From NCBI GenBank assembly GCA_000974665.1, contig BBSY01000002.1, forward strand, positions 248,001 through 312,000: a stretch of DNA of 64,000 bases, in the 5' to 3' direction. Position numbers and translations under genes: made by a program. This document shows, in pieces, positions 54,376 through 62,856 of the stretch. Source of the DNA: an alpha proteobacterium U9-1i. GTDB taxonomy: Bacteria; Pseudomonadota; Alphaproteobacteria; Caulobacterales; Aquidulcibacteraceae. The number at the start of each line of letters is the position of its first letter. Positions within the stretch are counted from its first letter, which is position 1. The notes below the pieces were generated by a model that saw only the letters and a program-made list of their open reading frames with translations, did no database searches and was not told the DNA's origin.

Positions 54376-54738
54376 TTAAGCAGCCGCGATGACGCGCTCG
54401 ATCTCGATGACCAGATCCTTGAGGTGGAAGGGCTTCGAGAGCACCTTCGCATCCTTCGGAGCTTGGCTCTGGGCTGACAAGGCGACGGCGGCGAAACCGG
54501 TTATGAAGACGATCTTCATGCCAGGATCGGCCTCCGCGCCCCGTCGCGCGAGTTCGATGCCATCGAGACCGGGCATGACGATATCGGTGAGCAGAAGGTC
54601 ATACGACCCGTGCTCAAGGGCCTCCCAGGCGGCGTCGCCGTCGCCATGCGCAGATACGTCGTGCCCGGCGCGAGACAGACTCGTCACCAAGAACGAACGC
54701 AGCGAGTCGTCGTCTTCCGCCAAGAGGATGCGCGCCAT
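54376..54738 (-). CDS. cpdR: CpdR-like cell-cycle response regulator
   Basis: The 120-residue single-domain receiver has MARILLAEDDDSLRSFLVTS at the N-terminus, the acceptor Asp52 in LLTDIVMPGLDG and VLSKPFHLKDLVIEIE at the C-terminus. Length and sequence match CpdR, which in Caulobacter directs ClpXP to cell-cycle substrates when unphosphorylated. It diverges from the N-formylglutamate amidohydrolase gene, an arrangement also seen in related genomes. Confidence 0.9.
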   Translation of the reverse strand: MARILLAEDDDSLRSFLVTSLSRAGHDVSAHGDGDAAWEALEHGSYDLLLTDIVMPGLDGIELARRGAEADPGMKIVFITGFAAVALSAQSQAPKDAKVLSKPFHLKDLVIEIERVIAAA

Positions 54739-54865
54739 AATGCGCTCCGGAACCGCCCCAAACAGCCCTAACCTCTAGCATTGCGCTGGTAAAGATGGGC
54801 TTGCCAGACGCCTCACAGCTGCAAATGCTTTCAAATGATTGACGCCCCGCGCGACGTTGCGAACA

Positions 54866-55786
54866 ATGCGCAGAATGGACGCCACCGGGGATCTTGAGCT
54901 TGCCGGCGCGCCGGTCGCGGCGCCGGACAATTGGTCCGAACAGCCGGCCGGGCCTGAATCGCCATTCGTCCTGATCGAGCCGTTGCGCCGCACGGCCCCG
55001 CTGGTTTTTGCCTCGCCGCACAGCGGACGCCGGTACCCACCCGATCTAATCGCGCTCGCGCGGACAGGCCTGTTGAGCCTGCGTCGCTCCGAAGACGCTT
55101 ATGTCGATGAGTTGTTTGCTGGCGCTGGCGCGCATGGCGCGGTGGTGCTCTCGGCAAGCGTTGCGCGAGCCTATGTCGATCTGAACCGCGACCCGACAGA
55201 GCTCGATGCCGATATGTTTGAGGGCCGCCCGGCTTTGGCGGCCGCAACTGCGCGCGTGCAGGCCGGGCTCGGGGCCATTCCGCGGGTGACCGGCGACGGG
55301 CAACCGATTTATCGGCGTAAACTCGCGCTTTCGGAGGCAGAGCACCGGATCGCCGCGGTCCACCGGCCGTATCATTCGAAGTTGGCGGATCTCGTGGACG
55401 AGACCAAAACCATGTTCGGCTGCGCGGTTTTGATCGACTGCCATTCTATGCCGTCAAGCGCTCGCGGGGCGCACTCCCCTGACGTCGTGCTCGGCGACCG
55501 GTTCGGCGCGTCTTGCCACCCTTCGGTGACGGCTTTGGCCGAAGCGACCTTGCGGCGGCTTGGCTATCGCGTCGCCCGGAACGCGCCGTTCGCCGGCGGG
55601 CACACCACGCAAACCTATGGCCGACCCGGCGACCGCATTCACGCGCTGCAGATCGAGATCAATCGGGCGCTTTATCTCGATGAGCGAACACTCGAGCGGA
55701 CCGGCGGATTCGTACGCGTGCGCGCCGATATGACCCGACTGGCCGAAATGCTGGCTGCAGCGGCCCTGCACAAGAGCCTCGCCTAG
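54866..55786 (+). CDS. N-formylglutamate amidohydrolase family protein
   Basis: The protein has about 306 residues. Family motifs: LVFASPHSGRRYPPDL, AYVDLNRDPTELD, VLIDCHSMPSSARG and GHTTQTYGRPGDRIHALQIE. The enzyme class releases formate from N-formylglutamate or a related N-acyl amino acid. ATGs at 54866 and 54875 are both possible. A terminator follows 20 bases after the stop. Confidence 0.92.
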   Translation: MRRMDATGDLELAGAPVAAPDNWSEQPAGPESPFVLIEPLRRTAPLVFASPHSGRRYPPDLIALARTGLLSLRRSEDAYVDELFAGAGAHGAVVLSASVARAYVDLNRDPTELDADMFEGRPALAAATARVQAGLGAIPRVTGDGQPIYRRKLALSEAEHRIAAVHRPYHSKLADLVDETKTMFGCAVLIDCHSMPSSARGAHSPDVVLGDRFGASCHPSVTALAEATLRRLGYRVARNAPFAGGHTTQTYGRPGDRIHALQIEINRALYLDERTLERTGGFVRVRADMTRLAEMLAAAALHKSLA

Positions 55787-55806
55787 CAGCGCGCCCTAAA
55801 GAAAAA

Positions 55807-55827
55807 GCCCCGGGACGAGCCCGGGGC
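55807..55827 (+). terminator. Rho-independent terminator after the amidohydrolase gene
   Basis: GCCCCGGG pairs with CCCGGGGC across the loop ACGAG. GAAAAGTTTAAT follows, and AAAGAAAAA precedes, so it could act in both directions. Confidence 0.75.
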
Positions 55828-55976
55828 GAAAAGTTTAATAGGGAGGAAACGCCCGGAAAGGGGCGTGCGCGATGTCGCGAAACATCGGCAGTGCTCAAGT
55901 TAGTTTGCACTGCACAAAAAGACAAGGTGAATGGAGCGTCATTTTTGCCTCCATGCTTCGATCTATCTGTATTTGC

Positions 55977-56005
55977 TTGATAAAATTGGCCATTCTGTCA
56001 TATTG
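55977..56005 (+). promoter_or_regulatory. Candidate sigma-70-type promoter of typA
   Basis: TTGATA is separated by 17 bases from ATATTG, in an AT-rich patch of the 303-base gap before typA (55828-56130). The rest of that gap shows no convincing gene. The match is reasonable but unproven. Confidence 0.35.
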
Positions 56006-56130
56006 CGCTGCACCAATGCAAAAACGGATGGCCTTTGCACAGCGTTTGTGCGGCGGGCGCCGTTGATGCAGGCGCTTTGCCCAGGCAGAACCGCACGCCG
56101 CCCGCAATCTGAGCTCTGAAAGACCCGAAA

Positions 56131-57969
56131 ATGGCCGAACGCCTGCGCAATATCGCGATCATCGCGCACGTCGACCACGGCAAGACGACGCTCGTGGATC
56201 AAATGCTGACCCAGGGCGGCGCCTTCCGCGAAAACGAAGCACGCGCCGTGCGGGCGATGGATTCAGGCGATCTGGAGCGCGAGCGCGGCATTACCATTCT
56301 CGCCAAGTGCACCTCAATCCTGTGGCGCGACGCCGATGGCCCGATCCGTATCAATGTCGTCGATACGCCAGGTCACGCCGATTTTGGCGGTGAAGTCGAA
56401 CGCGTGCTGGGCATGGTGGATTCGTGCGTGCTGCTTGTGGACGCCGCCGAAGGCCCAATGCCGCAAACCAAATTCGTGCTGATGAAGGCGCTGAAGCGTG
56501 GGCTGAAGCCCATCGTTGTGCTGAACAAGGTTGATCGCCCCGGCGCCGAACCCGACGAAGCGCTGAACGACATCTTCGAGATGTTCCTCGCACTCGGCGC
56601 CAGCGACGACCAGGCAGATTTTCCAATTCTCTACGCTTCGGGTCGCGAAGGCTGGTCGGTAAAGACGCTCGACGAACCGCGCGAAAACCTGAACTCACTG
56701 CTCGATTTGATTGCAGCGCATACGCCTGAACCAGAACCAGCGAAGTTGCGGGACGAGCCGTTTGCCTTGTTGGCGACGATGCTCGACGCTGACCCCTTCC
56801 TGGGCCGCGTCCTTACAGGCCGCATCGAAAGTGGCCGCGTGCGCGTCGGCGACAACGTGAAGGCCATGACGCGCGACGGCATGGAGATTGAGCGCGGGCG
56901 GCTCACCAAGCTCCTTGCCTATCGCGGCCTGAAACGTGTTCCCGTCGATAGCGCCGAGGCCGGCGACATTGTCGCGGTTGCGGGATTGGTTGAGAGCAAC
57001 GTCGCTGACACGATTGGCGCGCTTGAGCTTAAGGACGCCATCCCCTCAACGCCGATCGATCCGCCGACGCTATCGATCACCGTATCGATCAACGATTCCC
57101 CCCTCGCCGGCCGTGCGGGCGATAAGGTGCAAAGCCGCGTCATTCGCGATCGCTTGATGCGTGAGCAGCAGGGCAATGTCGCCATCCGGATCCGTGAGAC
57201 AGACAATAAGGACGCGTTCGAAGTCGCAGGCCGGGGAGAATTGCAGCTCGGCGTTCTGATCGAGACCATGCGCCGCGAAGGCTTCGAGGTGTCGATCTCG
57301 CGGCCCAAAGTTTTGGTGCGCGTCGAAGACGGCCACACGTTGGAGCCGATCGAAGAAGTCGTAATCGACGTGGACAACGAATTCTCCGGCGTCGTGATCG
57401 AGAAGATGAGTCTGCGCAAAGCCGAGTTACAGGACATGCGTCCATCGGGCGGCGACAAGACGCGGATCGTCTTTCACGCGCCGTCGCGCGGGCTGCTCGG
57501 ATACCATGGTGAATTCCTCACCGATACGCGCGGTTCGGGCGTGATGAACCGCCTCTTCCACGGCTGGGCCGCATGGAAGGGTGAAATTCCGGGCCGCCGC
57601 AACGGCGCCTTGATTTCAAACGACACGGGTCAGTCGACGGCGTACGCGCTGTGGAACCTCGAAGAGCGCGGCAAGATGTTCATCGCCGACGGCGAGGACG
57701 TCTACGAAGGCATGATCATCGGCGAGAATTCGCGCGGCGACGACCTCGACGTGAACCCGTTGAAGGGCAAGAAGCTCACCAACGTCCGTGCGTCCGGAAA
57801 GGATGAATCGATCCGCCTCACCCCGCCGCGCCGGCTCACGTTGGAGCAAGCGTTCGCTTGGATCGAGGACGATGAACTGGTCGAGGTTACCCCGGTCGCG
57901 ATCCGCCTGCGCAAGCAATATCTCGACCCGCACGAGCGCAAGCGACACGCCCGCGCCAAGGAAGCCTAA
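56131..57969 (+). CDS. typA: Translational GTPase TypA/BipA
   Basis: The 612-residue protein has G1 [11 protein letters not shown]2 in [12 protein letters not shown]3 [12 protein letters not shown] and G4 [13 protein letters not shown]-like domains and the BipA C-terminal domain ([20 protein letters not shown], then [17 protein letters not shown]) follow. It acts on the ribosome under stress and in ribosome assembly. Length and domains are standard. Confidence 0.97.
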   Translation: MAERLRNIAIIAHVDHGKTTLVDQMLTQGGAFRENEARAVRAMDSGDLERERGITILAKCTSILWRDADGPIRINVVDTPGHADFGGEVERVLGMVDSCVLLVDAAEGPMPQTKFVLMKALKRGLKPIVVLNKVDRPGAEPDEALNDIFEMFLALGASDDQADFPILYASGREGWSVKTLDEPRENLNSLLDLIAAHTPEPEPAKLRDEPFALLATMLDADPFLGRVLTGRIESGRVRVGDNVKAMTRDGMEIERGRLTKLLAYRGLKRVPVDSAEAGDIVAVAGLVESNVADTIGALELKDAIPSTPIDPPTLSITVSINDSPLAGRAGDKVQSRVIRDRLMREQQGNVAIRIRETDNKDAFEVAGRGELQLGVLIETMRREGFEVSISRPKVLVRVEDGHTLEPIEEVVIDVDNEFSGVVIEKMSLRKAELQDMRPSGGDKTRIVFHAPSRGLLGYHGEFLTDTRGSGVMNRLFHGWAAWKGEIPGRRNGALISNDTGQSTAYALWNLEERGKMFIADGEDVYEGMIIGENSRGDDLDVNPLKGKKLTNVRASGKDESIRLTPPRRLTLEQAFAWIEDDELVEVTPVAIRLRKQYLDPHERKRHARAKEA

Positions 57970-58406
57970 CGCGGACGAGGATCGGTCACGCTGACGCCGC
58001 GCCGCCAAGCCTCGCGGTTCGCGGCGATGGCCTCGTTGACGTTAACGCCGGGCCCGCAAACGTAAGAGACTTCGCGAATCTGATCCTGCCCGGTCACCTC
58101 GCGCCCCTCGCAATGGATTTGCCTCAGCACGGCGTCCGCAGCCGCGCGCCAGACGATTTCGGGCTGGGTGTTGTCGGTCGCGTAGCGGGTCCAGTTCAAC
58201 GCCAGCGCCTGCCCCATTGGGCGCGGGTCGCCGCGCTGGATCAGCATGGTCTGATCGGTTTCATGAAACCAAACTTGGTAGCGATAGCCGCCGACGTTCA
58301 CGTCAGCGTCGGGCCAGCCGCTCTGATACGAAAGCGTACGCTGCGTCGACGCGCAGGCGCTCAGAGTTAACGCCAAGATCACAGCGGCAAGGAGTTTTGA
58401 TGACAT
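57966..58406 (-). CDS. Hypothetical lipoprotein
   Basis: The 146-residue protein has the signal MSSKLLAAVILALTLSAC with a lipobox cysteine. The mature part has GGYRYQVWFHETDQTMLIQR and two further cysteines (IHCEG, YVCGPG) that may pair. Its stop overlaps that of typA by four bases from the other strand. The function is unknown. Confidence 0.8.
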   Translation of the reverse strand: MSSKLLAAVILALTLSACASTQRTLSYQSGWPDADVNVGGYRYQVWFHETDQTMLIQRGDPRPMGQALALNWTRYATDNTQPEIVWRAAADAVLRQIHCEGREVTGQDQIREVSYVCGPGVNVNEAIAANREAWRRGVSVTDPRPR

Positions 58407-58663
58407 GATTTGTCATCTTGCCGCGCGTCGGCGCGAGCACGGCGCTTCCGTGGTCATACTGTGGTCGAGGCCCATGCCGATGAGTGCCGTTTCGGTGCAA
58501 AACACGCCCACAGGGCTTGCAAATGCTGTGTTTCACGCGCCCCATAATACATAACGCACGCAATTAGCGCGGCACGAGACGTGCTGTTCCCCTGTGGCAA
58601 CACAACAAGGCGGACCCCGGTGGGAACCGTCGACCACTAGGTGAACACAGGGGCCTTACGACT

Positions 58664-59065
58664 ATGGCAAACGCCACAGACCTTCATGTCGGCAAGCGGC
58701 TTCGCCGCCGTCGGCGTCTTTTGGGTCTCACCCAGCAGCAGCTGGCTGAGTCCATCGGGATCCGCTTCCAGCAGATCCAGAAATATGAATGCGGCGCCAA
58801 CCGCGTCACTGCGAGCCGTTTGTACGAACTCGCCGTCGCGCTGAACGTGCCGGTCAACTACTTCTTCGAGGGCTTGCAGCAAGTGGCCGCTCCGGGCGTT
58901 CCGGGCGCGCCGGCCAATGATCGCGATCTGATCGCGGCCGATGTGCTCAGCCAAAAGGAAACGCTCGAACTGATCCGCGCTTACTACAAGCTCGGTGAGC
59001 GTCCGCGTCGTCGTTTGCTCGACCTCGCGAAGGCGCTGCAGGACGAAACCACCGACGCGGCCTGA
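58664..59065 (+). CDS. XRE-family transcriptional regulator
   Basis: The 133-residue protein has a helix-turn-helix (VGKRLRRRRRLLGLTQQQLA, then IGIRFQQIQKYECGANRVTA) and a C-terminal helical region ending DLAKALQDETTDAA. Closely similar single-copy regulators are conserved across alphaproteobacteria. Targets are not evident. A strong terminator follows 36 bases after the stop. Confidence 0.92.
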   Translation: MANATDLHVGKRLRRRRRLLGLTQQQLAESIGIRFQQIQKYECGANRVTASRLYELAVALNVPVNYFFEGLQQVAAPGVPGAPANDRDLIAADVLSQKETLELIRAYYKLGERPRRRLLDLAKALQDETTDAA

Positions 59066-59101
59066 AGCCGCCCGGTATTCTGACTAAGCGGGGAATGGGG
59101 A

Positions 59102-59129
59102 AACGGGCTCGCCGATTGGCGGGCCCGTT
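59102..59129 (+). terminator. Rho-independent terminator after the XRE gene
   Basis: AACGGGCTCGCC pairs with GGCGGGCCCGTT (one wobble) across a GATT loop, and TTGCCG follows. The stem is long; the T-run is mostly inside the 3' arm. Confidence 0.8.
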
Positions 59130-59150
59130 TTGCCGTGTTAGCTCGAGTGC

Positions 59151-59951
59151 GTGACCACGCACGACACCCAGCGTCTGCTCGCTTTCGCCGACACACTCGC
59201 CGATGCGGCGCGAGGGGCGATCCTGCCGTATTTCCGCGCCGCGTATACAGTCGAGCACAAGGAAGGCGGGGCGCCTTTCGATCCGGTGACGGAAGCCGAT
59301 CGCGCCAGCGAGAGCGCGATGCGCGCCTTGATAGAGCAGCACTTCCCTGATCACGGCATCCTTGGCGAAGAATATGGCGTGCGCGCCGCGAAGAGCGGTT
59401 ATGTTTGGGTGCTTGATCCGATCGACGGCACGCGCGCTTTTATCTCCGGCCTGCCCAGCTGGGGCGTGCTGATCGCGCTAACGTATGAAGGCGAGCCAAT
59501 CGCTGGAATTATGGACCAGCCCTATATTGCCGAGCGCTTTCGCGGCTGGAACAGCGGCGCGGAGTTGATAGCGAGAGGCACGCGAACGCCGCTTAAGACG
59601 CGGGCTTGCGCAAGTTTGCGTGACGCGACGATCATGACGACGGACTCCTACTTGTTCCACGGCGCGGAAGCGGTCGCTTTCACCCGCGTCCGCGAAGGCG
59701 CGAAGCTCACGCGCTATGGCTTCGACTGCTACGCCTATTGCATGGTCGCGGCGGGCTACATCGATGGCGTCGTTGAAAGCGGCTTGAAGCCGTTCGATAT
59801 CGACGCACTTATTCCGATCGTGCGAGGCGCGGGCGGCGATGTCACCACTTGGCGCGGCGACAGCGCCGCGACTGGCGGACAATCGCTTGCATTCGGCGAT
59901 GCCCGCTTGGCCGAAGAGCTAAAGCTCTTGCTCGCGGACGCCGCGCATTAA
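59151..59951 (+). CDS. hisN: Histidinol-phosphatase, inositol-monophosphatase type
   Basis: The 266-residue protein has the metal motifs of the IMPase fold: ILGEEYG, WVLDPIDGTRAFISGLPSWG and the final FDIDALIPIVRGAGG. HisN removes phosphate from histidinol phosphate in histidine synthesis; other IMPase substrates are possible. The start is a GTG at 59151. The stop overlaps that of the convergent lipoprotein gene. Confidence 0.88.
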   Translation: MTTHDTQRLLAFADTLADAARGAILPYFRAAYTVEHKEGGAPFDPVTEADRASESAMRALIEQHFPDHGILGEEYGVRAAKSGYVWVLDPIDGTRAFISGLPSWGVLIALTYEGEPIAGIMDQPYIAERFRGWNSGAELIARGTRTPLKTRACASLRDATIMTTDSYLFHGAEAVAFTRVREGAKLTRYGFDCYAYCMVAAGYIDGVVESGLKPFDIDALIPIVRGAGGDVTTWRGDSAATGGQSLAFGDARLAEELKLLLADAAH

Positions 59952-60691
59952 TACGGGCAGCTCGCCGCCCAATCGCTGCCATCGGCGCGCAGCTGGGCGA
60001 GGGTTTGCACTTGGCCGCTGGTGACGATCGTCGCGTTGTAGAACGAGCTGGCGTTCGCGGTCGGTGCGCCGCGGTCGTAGAGTGAGAGCTGGAACGGCGC
60101 GCGGCCGGTTGCGGTGACGCGATAGGCCTTGTTGAACTCGCCCGCGCCGAGTTGCGAGCAGCCGAGCATTGTCACCTCCGCGCCGCGGCCACGCAGTGCT
60201 TCAATTACGTCGTATGGGCTCATCTCGCCCACGGCGCTCCACATCAGGCTGAAATTGCCGTTGGTTTCGACTTGCGCGTCGGCGTTGCCGAGCCGGCCTT
60301 GCGCGACGAGCGTGCCGTCCGGGCGCGCGTTCCATCGCACCTGCGTCACGCGCGTGCGCACTTGCGCCGCGGCGACGCGTTCGCCCGACGCCGGCGCGAC
60401 GGCGAGAAATGCCTCCGCCCACGGACCGGCAGCGACCACCGCTTGCCATTGCTGGGCGCATTGATCGCCGGCCCAGCGTTGGGATTCCGGATTGGCGGCG
60501 ATCAGCTCACGCGTGCAGCGGGCGACGAACGCAGCTTGCGTTTCAATCGCTTGGCCGCCGCCTTCCCCACCACCCTCAATCATGTCGTCGGTGCGCGGCG
60601 GCGGCGGCGCACTATCGGCCGACGCGTTGGTGGCGGGCTGACCGCAAGCGATCAACGCTGCGGCGGCGATGAGAACGGCGATACGGCGCAT
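59948..60691 (-). CDS. Hypothetical lipoprotein
   Basis: The protein has about 247 residues. The signal MRRIAVLIAAAALIAC has a lipobox cysteine. A proline/alanine linker and a glycine-rich run follow, then a soluble domain ending SDWAASCPY. GGGAGG lies six bases before the ATG at 60691, which rules out the longer frame to 61015. The family is not recognised. Confidence 0.78.
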   Translation of the reverse strand: MRRIAVLIAAAALIACGQPATNASADSAPPPPRTDDMIEGGGEGGGQAIETQAAFVARCTRELIAANPESQRWAGDQCAQQWQAVVAAGPWAEAFLAVAPASGERVAAAQVRTRVTQVRWNARPDGTLVAQGRLGNADAQVETNGNFSLMWSAVGEMSPYDVIEALRGRGAEVTMLGCSQLGAGEFNKAYRVTATGRAPFQLSLYDRGAPTANASSFYNATIVTSGQVQTLAQLRADGSDWAASCPY

Positions 60692-60759
60692 GAGAGCCTC
60701 CCGAGTTGAGGGCATGTTGCGCCGATTGCCTTTTGCCGCAACGAAAAACGCGCGCTGCC

Positions 60760-61596
60760 CTAACGATAAAACTCCGTCCGCCGATCGCGGAAGAAGCCCC
60801 AGGCGGCGCGGTGGCGGTCGAGAAAATCGAGATCGAATTGGTGGACGAGCACGCCTTCGTCCGTGCGGTCGAAGCTCTGCACCAGATCGCCGCGATGGTC
60901 GGCGATGAAACTTGAGCCGTAAAAGTTCTGGCCGCTGGCTTCCTTGCCGATGCGATTGCTGGCAACGACCGGGATCACGTTCGACACGGCGTGGCCCTGC
61001 ATCGCGCGCCGCCACGGATCGCGCGTGTCGAGCGAGCTATCGTGCGGCTCGCTGCCAATGGCGGTGGGATAGAACAGCACTTCGGCGCCGGCGAGCGCCA
61101 TGGCCCGCGCGGCTTCGGGAAACCATTGGTCCCAGCAGATGCCCACGCCGATGCGGCCGTGCTTGGTGTGCCAAACCTTGAAGCCGGTGTCGCCAGGCCG
61201 GAAATAGTATTTCTCCTGATAGCCGGGGCCATCGGGGATGTGGCTCTTGCGATACGTGCCGAGTTGCGCGCCGTCCGCATCCACGATGACCACGGAATTG
61301 TAATAGGCCGGCCCGTCGCGCTCGTAGATCGAGACAGGAATGACAACGCTCAGTTCTTTCGCGAGCGGCGCGAGCGCTGTGACGCACGGATGCGTTTTCG
61401 CTTCGTGGGCGGTGGCGAACCATTTTTCTTCCTGCGTCGTGCAGAAATACGGACCTTGAAACAGTTCCGACGGCAAGATTACCTGCGCGCCTTGCTTGGC
61501 GGCGTCGCGAATGAAGCGCTCGGTCTTGGCGATGTTCGCGGCCATGTCCTCGCCGTACGAGGTCTGGATCGCGGCGACTTTGATGGTGCGGGCCAT
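60760..61596 (-). CDS. aguB: N-carbamoylputrescine amidase
   Basis: The protein has about 278 residues. It is a nitrilase-fold amidase with Glu in ILPSELFQGPYFC, Lys in RKSHIPDGPGYQEKYYF and Cys in VGICWDQWFPEAARAMA. AguB converts N-carbamoylputrescine to putrescine, ammonia and carbon dioxide. The agmatine deiminase gene lies upstream on the same strand, giving the agmatine-to-putrescine route. The ATG at 61596 (MARTIKVAAIQ) is the natural start. Confidence 0.95.
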   Translation of the reverse strand: MARTIKVAAIQTSYGEDMAANIAKTERFIRDAAKQGAQVILPSELFQGPYFCTTQEEKWFATAHEAKTHPCVTALAPLAKELSVVIPVSIYERDGPAYYNSVVIVDADGAQLGTYRKSHIPDGPGYQEKYYFRPGDTGFKVWHTKHGRIGVGICWDQWFPEAARAMALAGAEVLFYPTAIGSEPHDSSLDTRDPWRRAMQGHAVSNVIPVVASNRIGKEASGQNFYGSSFIADHRGDLVQSFDRTDEGVLVHQFDLDFLDRHRAAWGFFRDRRTEFYR

Positions 61597-61620
61597 TAGC
61601 TCTGTCTTCCAAAACAAACA

Positions 61621-61730
61621 CCATCGTCATTCCGGACGCGCGGAGCGCGATCCGGAACCCAGGGGCAACCGGCGCTACGTTGGCCCCTGGGTTCCGGGTT
61701 CTCGCTGTGCGAGCCCCGGAATGACGATGG
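61621..61730. repeat. Nested palindromic repeat (REP/MITE-like) between aguA and aguB
   Basis: CCATCGTCATTCCGG at 61621-61635 is the perfect reverse complement of 61716-61730. Inside it, CCGGAACCCAGGGGC at 61652-61666 is the perfect reverse complement of 61683-61697. The whole 110-base unit is thus a two-layer palindrome. Such CGTCATTCCGG-type units are frequent dispersed repeats in alphaproteobacterial genomes. It could fold in RNA and modulate the level of aguB relative to aguA. Confidence 0.85.
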
Positions 61731-61756
61731 GTTTTGTGATTCAATGATTGTGCGCA

Positions 61757-62752
61757 TCACGCTGGCTCCTGCTGCGTGATGCAATGGAAGCTGCCGCCGC
61801 CGGTGAGGATGGCATGTGAGCTCAAGCCAATGACGCGCCGTGTGGGGAACAGTCTCGAGAGCGCGTTGACGGCGTCGTCGCCACTGCCGGAATAGATCGG
61901 CACCACCACGGTTGAATTGCCGATCAGGAAATTCATGTGACTCGCGGGAATGGCGTCGCCGTCTTCGTCGACCACGAGGCCTGGCGAGGGAATGCGCACC
62001 ACGTCGAGCTTGCGGCCCTTCGCGTCCTTCATCGCCGCGAGCGTGAGAGCGATTTCGTCGAGTACCTCGGCGTTCGGATCGTCCTTGCCCCAGGCTTGCT
62101 GCACGACGACGCGGCCCGGCGCGACGAAGCGCGCGAGATTGTCGATGTGGCCGTCGGTGTGATCGTTGGCGAGGCCTTCATCGAGCCAGAGGATTTTCTC
62201 GACGCCGAGCGCTGCGGTGAGGTGATCCTCGGCGGCGTCTTCGTCCCAGCCTGGATTGCGGTTTGGGTTGAGCAGGCATTGGCGCGTGGTGATGAGCGTG
62301 CCTTCGCCGTCCATCTCGATGGCGCCGCCTTCGAGAATGAAAGCGTAGCGCTTCATATCCACCTGCGCGGCGTCGACGATTTGCGTCGCGACTTCGGGAT
62401 CGAACGGCAACACGTATTTGCCGCCCCAGCCGTTGAACTGGAACGCGCGCGCGCCGCCGCGGCCGTCGAAGATGGGCCCGGTGTCACGGAACCAGATGTC
62501 GCCGAAGCGGCCTTGGATGATTTCAGCGGCGCCGGCGAGCTGCAACTTGGCGCTGGCTTCGGCCTCACGGCCCATGGCGAGCACGCGCATGCGGTCGCCC
62601 TCACCGTGCGTGGTGTCCTCCGCCAGCGCGCGGATCATGGCGGCGACTTCGGCGCGCGCGGGCTCGAGATCCTCGCCCCAAAGGTCGGCGGCGGAGGGCC
62701 AAGCGGTCCAGATCGCCTTGTGCGGCGCCCATTCGGGCGGGATATGAGACAT
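61757..62752 (-). CDS. aguA: Agmatine deiminase
   Basis: The protein has about 331 residues. Family motifs: MSHIPPEWAPHKAIWTAWPS, RDTGPIF, DHTDGHIDNLARFVAPGRVV and the catalytic Cys in GGGSFHCITQQEPA. It makes N-carbamoylputrescine from agmatine, feeding AguB. The ATG at 62752 is preferred to one three codons upstream. Confidence 0.95.
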   Translation of the reverse strand: MSHIPPEWAPHKAIWTAWPSAADLWGEDLEPARAEVAAMIRALAEDTTHGEGDRMRVLAMGREAEASAKLQLAGAAEIIQGRFGDIWFRDTGPIFDGRGGARAFQFNGWGGKYVLPFDPEVATQIVDAAQVDMKRYAFILEGGAIEMDGEGTLITTRQCLLNPNRNPGWDEDAAEDHLTAALGVEKILWLDEGLANDHTDGHIDNLARFVAPGRVVVQQAWGKDDPNAEVLDEIALTLAAMKDAKGRKLDVVRIPSPGLVVDEDGDAIPASHMNFLIGNSTVVVPIYSGSGDDAVNALSRLFPTRRVIGLSSHAILTGGGSFHCITQQEPA

Positions 62753-62807
62753 GGCGCGCAACGCTCCAAACGAACGCCGTCAGATAAGCGCGTTGCACCC
62801 AAACGAA

Positions 62808-62835
62808 AAGGGGCGGCCCGCATGAGCCGCCCCTT
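62808..62835 (-). terminator. Rho-independent terminator after the TonB receptor
   Basis: AAGGGGCGGC pairs with GCCGCCCCTT across an eight-base loop. Read leftward, the stem is followed by TTCGTTTGG. It lies 22 bases after the stop of the leftward receptor gene. Confidence 0.8.
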
Positions 62836-62856
62836 CCCGCTCCGATCCGTGAAGGA

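Noticed and set aside
55872..56066. A 64-codon frame upstream of typA
   Set aside because: The stretch is AT-rich with a promoter-like signal, has no ribosome site at a suitable distance and no family pattern.
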